In this document: positions 1 through 12,000 of the stretch, piece by piece
Layout of the letters: every line of letters begins with the position of its first letter
Numbering within the stretch: position 1 is the stretch's first letter
Source of the DNA: Pedobacter alluvionis
GTDB taxonomy: Bacteria > Bacteroidota > Bacteroidia > Sphingobacteriales > Sphingobacteriaceae
NCBI RefSeq assembly: GCF_003664035.1
Contig: NZ_RCCK01000002.1
Span: forward strand, 1-33,880
Direction: 5' to 3'
DNA length: 33,880 nt
Program-made: the position numbers and the translations under genes
The notes under the pieces: model-generated
What the model was told of the DNA's origin: nothing
Seen by the model: only the letters and a program-made list of their open reading frames with translations
Databases searched by the model: none

Positions 1-3000
1 AGATGGGTACACATCGCTGAAACACGCCCTTCACTGTAAATATCACTATTGTAAATCAAACTCAACTGAAGTTCTTCACCTAATTCCTGAAAACTGAAAT
101 GAAGGTCGTACCGGCTAATTTCATAACGAATTTTCTCATAATGACTGATTTTGAGGTCATCGGGTTCCGCGATTGCCATGTTCAGCTGCATGCTGTCCTG
201 CAAAACCAACCACACATCAAATAAAGGGTTTCTACTTGCATCCCGGTGGATATGCAATTCTTCAACAAGCTCATCAAAAGGAAAAACCTGATGTTCGTAA
301 GCGTCTAATGTAAGTTTCCTGATCTCGGCCAGTAAATCGACAAAATTCCAGCTGCCCTTAAAGCGGGTTCTCATGGCCAAAGTATTGATGTAAAATCCAA
401 TCTGATGCTCCAAGTCTTCGTGGTCACGACCTGCGCTAGGACTTCCGATAATGATGTCTTCCTCACTGGTGTATTTATATAGAAGGACATTTATCAGGCC
501 TAGTAAACTCATATAAAGTGTACATGAATTCTCCTGTCCCAATTGCTTAAACTGCTGCAAAACCTCGCTTCCAAAGCGCTTACTGATCAGCTTTCCGTTA
601 TATTTTTTTACTTCCGGTCTTGGATAATCTCCTATCAGTTTGAGCACCGGCAAATCTCCTTCAAATTGTTGCAGCCAATAAGTCTTATGATCATTTAATG
701 CTGCTCCGCTCAATTGTAAATTTTGCCATGCCGCATAATCTTTATACTGGATAGCCAACGGAGTTAACACCGGAACAACGGACTTGTGATAAGCATTATA
801 AAAACTCATCACTTCATTTAATAAGATTTCCATTGACCATGCATCGCTAATGATGTGATGTATGACGTAGGTTAAAATCCAGGTTTCGTCTGTTAACTGA
901 AATACAGTACAACGCAACAAAGGGCCTTTAACAAGATCAAACGGCAGCACAAAGGAGGTTTGAATAACTTGTATCAATTCCTGTTCATTCTGCTCATCAG
1001 ACCTCAGATCATGGTAAGCAATGGCGAAACCAGTTTCGTTAACGGGCAATATAAACTGGTGGATCTCTTCATTTTTATTTTCACGGAAAACGGTCCTCAA
1101 TATTTCATGACGATTAATCAAACTAACAAATGCCTGATCCAGGGCATTAGTATCTAATACACCTGTGAGCTTATAGACGCCTGGCATATTATAGGCAACA
1201 GTTGCTGCATCAAACTGGCTTAACGCCCACAACCTGCGTTGTGCAGCAGATAAAGGGTAACTCTCTTGAACAGTCACAGAATCGATCGTTAAAAACGTTG
1301 TTTTCCCAGCTCTTTGGATTAATGCCGTCTGGTTAAGGAGAACAGTATTGGCGAATAATTCTTTTAAAGTGATTTTAACACCAAACTCTTTGTGAATCTG
1401 TCCGGCTAATCTGGTTGCTTTAAGGCTATGTCCACCTAGTTCAAAAAAATCATCATTGATTCCTATTTTCTCCCTCTGCAGAATGTGCTGCCATAAATCA
1501 ACCAGCTTTTCTTCAATCTGGTTCCGTGGTGCAAGATATTCAGTACCGCTGGTCAACAATAAACCCTGATAGCCAGTTAGTTTTTTAGTATCTGTTTTAC
1601 CATTATCGAGCAAAGGCATTTTTTCCAGCTGCACGAATTTGCCTGGCATCATATACCGTGGCAAAAGGCTTAATAAATGTTGGTGAAGGGTTCTGCTGAG
1701 TAATGGTTTCTGAGCAACAATAAAGGCGATCATTTGTTTCTCACCATTTTTGGCTTCCTCGAATAGAATAACCGCTTCTTCTATCTCTTCCATTGCAAGC
1801 AATGCATTTTCCACCTCCCAGGTTTCAATGCGAAATCCTCTGATTTTAACTTGCTTATCTTTTCTTCCAAATACTTCCAGTTGCCCATCAGGTAACCACC
1901 TCGCCAGATCTCCGGTTTTATATACCCTTTCTCCAGGGTAAAAGGGATCATCTACAAATTTCTCTTTGGTCAGTTCAGGATTATTGATATACCCAGCCGC
2001 AATCCCGGCACCACCTGTATAGATTTCACCAATTACACCAACCGGACATAAAAGTCCTGCCGGAGACATAATATAAATTCTGGTATTCTGTATCGGGCTA
2101 CCAATTAATACGCTGGCTTTATCAAAGTCGCGCGGGATATGGTATTCACAGGTGACGTCAGAGAATTCCGTCTGACCATAAGTGTTAATAATTTTCAGCT
2201 CTGGATTGCCATCATAACATTTATTTACGAAATACATGTTTAAACGCTCTCCGGTGAGGATTAATGTTTTAACCTGACCAAAACGAATCTGTTTTTCTTC
2301 GTATAGATATTCGTTGAGTTGTGACGGAATGATCTCCAGGATGCGAGACTGGTATTCTGCAGCAGTTAACAGGAGTTTTTCAATACTTTTCAACACTTCA
2401 TGATTACATAAAACAACCTGCCCCCCTACCACGAGCGGAGCCCACAACTGCCAGATCCCTCCCACAAAGTGTAATTCAGAGTTATGGCAAATCGTATCTT
2501 CCTGATTCAGATTAAGCAACCTTAATTTACTGAAAAGGTGATTTACCACGCCATTGTTCAATAACATACATCCTTTCGGATTTCCGGTAGAACCAGAGGT
2601 ATAGATAATATAGGTCAGATTATTTGGCCCAGTATTTAATGTTACATTATTTTTACCGTAACTATCTCTACCAGAAATAAAAGCCTGAAGCTCATGATCA
2701 TCAATCAAAATTCTGCATTGGCTGTCGGCCAGCATAAATTGTATACGTTCCTCAGGATAGGTAATGTCAATTGGCAAACAGGCTGCCACAGCTTTTAGTA
2801 CCCCAATCATCACGACAACTGTCCAATCTGTCCTTTCAAGTTTAATCCCCACTACCTCTCCCTCCTGAACACGGTAATGACTGATCAGATAATTGGCAAA
2901 CTGATTGGCCCTTTCATTTAGTTCCTCATAACTCAATCTACTCTCTTCATAGATGAGCGCAGTTTTTGAAGGAGTAAGTACAACTTGTTTTTCAAATAGT

Positions 3001-6000
3001 GAGGTTAAGCTTTGTTCAACAGGATAAACCTTGGTAGTATTATTAAACTCCATCAAAACCTGTACTTTTTCGGTAGCAGAGAGGTAGTTCAGTTGCTGAA
3101 CCGGAGTTTCCGGATGGTTTACAAGTACGTTTAGCAACTGCACCAGGTGCCCAGTTAATCTTTTTATAGTTTCTTTATTAAACAGGTCTGTATTGTACTC
3201 TACAGTGGCCTGAATCTCCTCCCCAGCTTCCGTAAAATAAAAGGTAAGGTCAAACTTACTGATCACATGTTCAGCGCCACTGTGATGATTTACGGTCAAT
3301 CCTCCGCTTATTGCTTCTTTTTCTTCCCCCGAAAACAGGTCTAAATTTTGCAGCACAATCAGTACGTCGAATAAAGGGCTTCTTCCTGTATCACGTGTTA
3401 GCGCTAGATCATTCACAAGTTCGTCGAAAGGGTAGGCCTGATGCTCAAATGCACCCACTGTTACATCGATTACATTTGCCAGTAATTCTTTCAAACTATC
3501 AGTTCCCTTAAATTGGGTTCTAAGCGCAAGTGTATTCACATAAAAACCAATTTGGTTTTCCAGATCACTGTGTTGTCGTCCTGCAACAGGACTGCCCAAA
3601 ATGATATCTTCCTGCCCTGAATAATGATATAATAAAACATGTACAACAGACTGCAGCCCCATAAATAAGGTGGCTCCCTGATCCTGAATAAATTCCTTTA
3701 GCTGGCGGGTAAGTTTTTTATCAATCCGCTGATTTACTATACCGCCGTTAAAGGTCTTTTCAGCTGGCCGTGGCCGGTCTGTAGGAAGCTGGAGCACAGG
3801 CAAATCTCCGGCAAGTTTTTTTAGCCAATATGCCTTGTGTAACTGGAATGCATGCCCACTCAATTGCTTACGCTCCCAGCCAGCGTAATCTTTATATTGA
3901 ATATTTAAAGGCTTCAGCGGATTTGCGGCTCCGGTACTGCAGCTATTATAAAGTTGCAACAGCTCGCGGATTAAAATCCCCATTGACCAGCCATCGCTGA
4001 TAATATGATGCATGACATAGGCAAATACCCATTTCTGATCAGCTGTTTGATAAAGGTCTGCATGTACCAACGGCCCCAAAGAAAGGTCAAATGGCTGCAT
4101 AACCCGGTTTTGTATCAGGTCAAATACAATTATCTCAGGTTTCTGCTCTTTTCGGAGATCGTGGAAACAAATACCGGATAATACCTCTTCCGGACCCTGA
4201 ATAACCTGCCTGATTTCATCTTCAAATTCGATAAATGTTGTTCTCAGAATCTCATGTCTGGCGATCAGTAAATCATAAGCCTGGAGTAAAGCTTTCTTGT
4301 CTAGTTTCCCCTCAAACAGGTATAAGCCCGGCATATGATAGGCAATACTTCCTTCCTCAAACTGACTGAGCACCCATAACCTGTGTTGTCCGGACGACAA
4401 TGGATAATTATTCTGTAATGCAACAGGGCTGATTGTTTCAAAAGATGTTTTTACCGCACTCTTTACAAAATGAGCCTGTTCTTTAAGCGTTGTATGACTA
4501 AACAATACACTAACAGGTAATCTGACATTAAATGTTTTATGGATCTGACTGGAAAGCCTGGTGGCCTTTAAACTGTGTCCTCCCAGATCAAAGAAATCAT
4601 CATTTAAACCTACAACTTCAATAGAAAGTAGTTCTTGCCAGATATTAGCAAGTTGTCGTTCAATTTCAGTTTCGGGTGCCACATACACAACTCCGCTTTT
4701 CATAGCGGGAACCGGAAGTTTCGCTTTATCTATTTTTCCATTGGCATTTAGCGGAAAACGCTCAATCTGAAGATAAATATCCGGCAGCATATAATCAGGC
4801 ATACGACTACTCATCCACAGGCTCAGTTCTTGCTCACTTATATTTCCGTTACCCACAAAATAGGCAACAATTTTTTTCTCCGCATCTGCCCCCTCTGATA
4901 CCAATACCGTTGCACTTTCCACCTGTTCAAAACGCTGAAGGGCATTTTCAATTTCTCCAGGTTCTATCCGATATCCTCTTACTTTTACCTGATCGTCTAT
5001 CCTACCTGTAAATTCAATGTTTCCATCAGGTAGCCACCTGCCATAATCGCCTGTTCTATAAACCTTTTTACCAACTTCAAACGGATGATCTATAAATTTC
5101 GCATCGGTTAAAGCCTGCTGATTTAGATAGCCGCTGGCAAGACCTGTACCGCCCACGAAAATTTCTCCAACCACCCCGATTGGTTTAAGCTGAAAGTGGC
5201 CATTCCATTCTCCCAAAATATAACAGGATGAATGACTGATTGCAGCTCCGATAGGTACGGTTCCGAACGCTTCGTTTAGTTCTGTTATAGGATAATAAGT
5301 AGAAAAGGTAGTATTTTCCGTTGGCCCATAAACATGCACAAGCTTTACCGATTTATAATTTTCCCGGAAGCGTTTTACGTGATGTAACGATACACGTTCC
5401 CCACCAAAAAGCACACATCTTAAGGTACTGAAATTGGCTGTGGCCGATTCTGCCAGTACATTAAAGAGTGCCGTGGTTACAAAAAACACGGAGATTTTTT
5501 CTTCCGCTATCAACTCTGTCAACGAATGGGTGTCCAAGAGAATATCTACAGAAGACAATACCAGGGTTGCTCCGTTTAGTAAAGCACTAAAAATATCAAA
5601 AACAGAACCATCAAAAGAAAAGCTGGAAAGGTTAAGCACTCGATCATCCGGGCGAACATTAACGTAATTGGGCGATTTCACCAACCTAATTACGCTCTCC
5701 TGCCGCACAAGTACCCCTTTCGGCTGTCCGGTTGATCCTGAGGTATAGGCAACATAAGCAAGATCCTCCGGCTGATGAACACGAGACAAATTCTGTGTAT
5801 CAAATTCTTTAGCCTCTTGCCAAAACTGATGAAGAAAATCTTCATCTATGACGGTGATACAGTTACAGTCTGATATCATAAAATCAATCCGTTCAACAGG
5901 ATAAGAAGGATCTATCGGCACATAAGCTGCTCCCGATTTCAAAACGGCAAGCAAAGCAATAACCACCCATTCTCCTCTATCCAGCTTTACACCAATAAGC

Positions 6001-9000
6001 TGATTGGGTTTGATCGTAAAATTGTTGTTCAGATAATTGGCCAGCTGATTTGCTTTCTCGTTTAAGGCTTTATAGGTAAGGCGTTTTTCTCCGTAAATTA
6101 ATGCGATATCATCTGCCCTTTCATCCACGCTTAACTCAAAAGCCGAAACGATGGTTTCTTCTGATGCCGGGCTCAGTGCCGCAGCATTAAATGTGCTAAT
6201 CAATTCTACTTTCTCAGCTGGATTTAAATAGTCCAATCCGGCTATACTCTGTGTGGGCGTAAGAATTACAGCTTCCAATAACTGTACAAAGTGACGTCCT
6301 AAACGTTCAATGGTTTCCTTATAATAAATATCTGTATTGTACTCAAGGCTGAGCTGCAAACCCTTCCTAGTTTCAACAAAATTAAAGGTAAGGTCTACTT
6401 TACTGTTCACATGTTCACTTACAGAAAACCGGTCGACATTTAAACCATTCAATCCTCCTGCAGTACTTTTCAGTAATCCTTCTGTGTTTTGCAAAGCAAC
6501 CATCACATCAAACAACATGTTCCTGCTTAGGTTGCGTGTAATTTCCAGTTCATCAATAAGATTTTCAAAAGTATACAACTGATGGTCGTAAGCCCCCAGC
6601 GCTAGCCGGCTTACGTTTGTAAGCAAGCTCAAAAAATCATCCGCTTCTGAGAATTTTGTGCGCAATGCCATTGTGCTGACATAAAATCCAATTTGTGCTT
6701 CCAGGTCTACATGGTTTCTGCCGGCCAAAGGGCTGCCGGTAATAAAATCAGTCTGTCCGCTGTATTTATACAACAACACATTCACAGCTGCCAGTAACCC
6801 TGTAAATAATGTACTTCCGTTTTTAAGACACAATGCTTTAAAAGCTTCCGTAATCTCACCATCTATTTGCCTGATCAAAATTGCTCCATTATATGTTTTA
6901 ATGGCCGGCCGGAGCTGATCAGCTGGCATACTTAATACAGGTAAGGTACCTGAAAACATTTCCAGCCAGTAGTTGCGATGAGCTTGAAAAAGATCGCTGT
7001 TTACCTGTTGCTGCTGCCAGCTGGCGTAGTCTTTAAACTGAATGCGTAAAGGAGCAATAAGCGCCGGTTCATTTTTCTGATAGGCATTGTAGTAGAACAA
7101 TAATTCGTTAATCAGCACAGACATTGACCAGCCATCACTAATAATATGATGCATTACCGACGTAAATACCCATTTATCATTCTCAAGCTGATACAAATTT
7201 ATTCTGATCAGTGGGCCTGAACAAAGGTTAAAAGTTTGGTTAAAGTTAGCCTGTATCAACTGGCTTACGATCTTATCTTTTGCCCGCTTTTTTCGCAAAT
7301 CGCTAACATTTAACTTTAAGCCAAGTTGAGCAGCAGTAAGAATCACCTGCCTCACCTCACCATTTTCATTTTCAGAAAATACCGTTCTCAGGATTTCATG
7401 TCTTTCGATCAGACTTTGGAAAGCCTGATCCATTGCCTGAATATCCAACTGTCCCGACAGTAAATAGCTATCGGGGATATTGTAAGCGGCATTCCCCTCC
7501 TCGGTCTGACTTAAAATCCATAATCCCATTTGAGAGGAAGACAAGGGGTAATCGTTTGCCACCGGAGCAACAGGTATAGTATAAAAAAGATTTGTTTTTC
7601 CTTTTTGTATCAAAAGAGCCTGATTTTCAAGTATAGGATTGGCGAAAATATCCTTAAGTGTAATTTTTACATCAAAAACCTGATGAATCTGACTCACCAG
7701 CCTGGTAGCTTTCAAACTGTGCCCTCCTACCTCAAAGAAATTATCTCTAACATCGATATTGATTTCTCCGAGAATGTCTTTCCATATGAGTAAAAGCTTT
7801 TCTTCGATTGGGTTGCGGGCTGCTGTATACGAGGTTTTTTCCTGCTGCAGCAATATCTGCGGATCAGGAAGGTTCTTTTTGTCAATCTTCCCGTTTGAAG
7901 TAATGGGAAAATAATCCAATGGCACATAGTAAGCCGGTAACATATATTCCGGAAGCTGACTGGATAAATTAATTTTTAATGCAGCAATATCCGGTTTTTG
8001 AGGACCTGTAAAATAAGCAATGAGCTGAAGATCTCCCTGATCATCCCTTTTTGTTGTTACAACAGCATCTTCAATTTCCTCATGGTTACGCAATACATTT
8101 TCTATTTCACCAAGTTCAATTCTATAACCCCTTACCTTAACCTGCTCATCAATCCTTCCTAAATATTCGAGTTCTCCATCTTCAAAAAATTTCGCCTTAT
8201 CGCCAGAGCGGTACAGGCGTTGCCCCGGATGGTTTGGATCTGAAACAAAACGCTGGTCAGTAAGCTCTTCACGGTTTAGGTATCCCCTGGATACACCTGC
8301 TCCTCCAACATACAATTCGCCTGTGATCCCAAGGGGTAATAGTTGCCGGTTTTTATCCATGATATAACAACTCAGGGTTGGAATGGGCTTGCCAATGCTA
8401 TTGCGACCTTCCTGAATATCCCTGGTGCTGAGTTCCTTATAGGTAACATGTACAGTGGTTTCTGTAATTCCATACATATTGATGAACCTCACATCAGGAT
8501 ACTTTCTGTTCCAGCCACTTAATTTATCAGCGCTCAGCGCCTCCCCTCCAAAAATGATATAGCGAAGCCGAAGCTCGGCAGCGTTCTGCTCCATTTCATA
8601 TTTTGAAAGGTTATAAAAGGCCGAAGGAGTTTGATTCAAAATGGTTACGCCTTCCGTTTTCAATACCCCCAGAAACAGCTCTGAATCTTTAGCGGTCATC
8701 GCAGGTATCACAATGAGCTTTCCTCCGAAAAGTAATGCACCATACATCTCCCATACAGAAAAGTCAAAACAATAAGAGTGAAACAAGGTCCATACATCTT
8801 CTTCGTTGAAATCAAATAATGGGTTATTGTTTTTAAATAGTCTGACAACATTTCTATGTTCCACCATTGTGCCCTTCGGAATACCTGTTGTACCCGAAGT
8901 ATAAATCACATAGGCAAGATTTCCCGGAGCTGCCTTTACAATTGTTGGCAACTTTTCATTTTCAGGATTCCATTCATTAAAAGCGTCGAGCATCTCCTGG

Positions 9001-12000
9001 TCGATCACCGCCTTACATTTACTATCGTCCATCATAAAGCTGATTCGCTCTTCGGGATAAGCAGGATCAATCGGGACATATGCCCCGCCTGATTTGAGTA
9101 CCGCAATCATGGCAATAACCATCCATTCTCCACGCTCAAGTTTAAGGGCAATCAGGTCATCAGGCTGCACCTCATAGTTTAGGTGGAGATAAGATCCCAA
9201 CCGGCTGGCCCGTTGGTCAAGCTCACGATAAGTTAAATGAACACCTTCAAATACTACTGCCACCCGCTCCGGAGTATTGGCCACCTGCTCTTCAAACAAA
9301 CCGACAATTGTTTTATCCTTTGGATAGTCAACCTCCTCATGCGAGAAATCACATAGCAGCGTATCTTTTTCGGCTTTACTGATGAAGTCCAGCTCGGCTA
9401 CAAGGCAGTCTTTATTTTCTATAACCTGCTCGATAATTACCTGATAATGATCCAGCAAACGTGCTACACGTGGCTCGTAAAAATATTTTTCGTTATAAGT
9501 CATGAATAGCGACAAACCTTCATTTCTTTTGATCAGCAGGTTAAAATCATATTTACCTAAACCATCGTTACCTTCAATGAATTCATCAGTCTCTCCGGTA
9601 TGGTCTTCAAAATGTATCAGCACATCAAATAATGCAGTACGGCTCATATCTTTACCTGGATTTACGTCCAGTACTACTTTTTCAAATGGAATATCAGCCG
9701 CCGCAACAGAGGCAATATAGTCGGCCTCTACCTGCTTCAGTAAGGAAGTAAAATCAGCCTGATCAGAAATGCGATTTCTCAGCGTAATTAAATTCGCCAA
9801 TGGGCCAATAATGTCTTTGAAATCTTCCCTTTCTCTGTTCTCATACAGGGTACCAATCACCAACTCCTCAGCTTCCGAATATCTGTAAAGCAAAATATGG
9901 AAAGCTGTTAGCAAAATCATGAACGGGCTTGTTTCCAGCAGAGCGGCAAGTTCATCAATACCACTCACAGCGCTGAAAGACAGCTCCCTTTGCAGGTGTC
10001 CGGCACTATAAACATGAATATGGTTACGCGGCTGATTGCTATCGAGGTAAAGTACAGGCGAATGAAAAAGTTTACGCTTCCAGAAAAAAGAGGAGGCAGC
10101 CTGCAATTTCTCTTCCATTCCATTTTGCCAGTTGGCATACTGTTCAAACTGAACAGCAGCCCCGGGCACATTTCCTTTAATGATCAAGTCAAATATTGCC
10201 TTTAAGCTATACCGGTCTGCAATTAGATGATGAGCAGTAATGATAAACAGCATACCATCGTTATAGCTGACCAGGTTAAATCTGATCAGCGGTTCTGCTT
10301 CAATATCGAAAGGAAGTTGAATCAGTGCTCTACACCTCGAAATTAATGCGTCGTCTGCACAGCCTCCAAAATCATTCATTTGCAATTTAATAGCCTGCTG
10401 AGGAACCAGTGACAGATAAGGTTCACTTTTCTCTACCGAGATCATCCTGCTGAGCAAAGGATAGGTTCTAACGAGCTCTTGTATTCTTTTCTCCACTAAA
10501 TTGACATTTATAGGAGCAGTCAATTTGGCAATCAATGGCAAATTATGATAAACAGGACTTCGTTCGTAAAGGTATCCGCTTTCAAACTGATCAATAAACC
10601 ATAACCTTTTCTGATGCGCGGTTGCAGCCTGTTTATCCGAAACTTCAACATTAAACTCGATTGAAGGGATAACTTTCCTCAAACTTAGGTCAACCAGCTG
10701 ATCGATCGTATAATCAGGAAACTGAACAATTTTCTCCAGTAATACTTGTAAATAATCGGCTAAATCTTTGATTGTTTCCTCCTTAAACAGATCAACGTTG
10801 TATTCGATATTGGTAAGAATCTGATCTCCGGATTCTGTAAAATAAAAAGTCAGGTCGTATTTACTGATAACATACTCGTCATTACGGTAATGATATACAC
10901 GAACGTCTTGAAGCGTATCCGCTGAGGAATTAGCATTCATATTCTGCAGTAGCATCATGACATCGAACAATGCATTGCGACTCAAATCCGGCCGGTAGTC
11001 CAATGAATCGATCAACTTGTCAAACGGATACATCTGGTGTTCAAATGCGTCGAGCGTAACCTGACTTACTTCTTTAAAAAAATCATTGAATCTGGAATTG
11101 CCGTCAAATTTGATTTTTAGCGGGAGAGTATTGAGATAAAATCCGATCTGGTCTTCAAGATCGGCATGTTCTCTCCCTGCAACCGGGGTTCCAATGATAA
11201 TTTCAGTCTGGCTCGTATACCGGTAAAGCAGGATATTTATTGCGCCAAGCAGTGCCATAAATAATGTTCCTCCTTGTTCTTTACCTATTTCTTTTAAACC
11301 ATTGGTAATGGTTTCATTAAGGGTTAAATGAATCGTTCTCCCATTAAAAGTTTTGATGGCAGGCCTTGGATAATCAAGCGGCAATTGCAATAAAGGAATC
11401 CGTTTCTGCAATTGTTTCAACCAATATTCCTCATGAACAAAAGCATCCGGTCCGGATAGCTGTGCCTGCTGCCAAACGGCAAAATCCTTATACTGGATGC
11501 GCAATGGTTTTAAAGGATTCTCTAGCTTTTTTACGCGGGCATTATACATGACTGTTAACTCCTGAATGATATTATTCATTGACCAGCCATCTGTAATGAT
11601 ATGATGCAGCACGTAAATAAATATCCATTTATCGGCAGCCTGTCGAATAAGCCCGGCACGCACCAAAAGACCTGTTGTTAGGTCAAATGGCCTAATAAAT
11701 TCACGCTTTATATGCGCCCTGATAAGAGCCTCCTGATTTTCAGTTGAGCTAATATCATTGTGGTCAAAACTAAATTCGAACTCCTCAGGGTCAAGAATAA
11801 CTTGCCTTACCTCATCACCTTCTTCCTTAAATACCGTCCGAAGACTTTCATGCCGATTAATCAGCAATTGAAAACAATCGCTCAACAACTCAACTTCCAA
11901 CTTACCTTCCAGAACAAACACACCAGGCATATTACAAGCAATATTTCCGTCTTCAAGCTGGCTCATCACCCACAAGCGCATTTGCGATGAGGAAAGCGGA

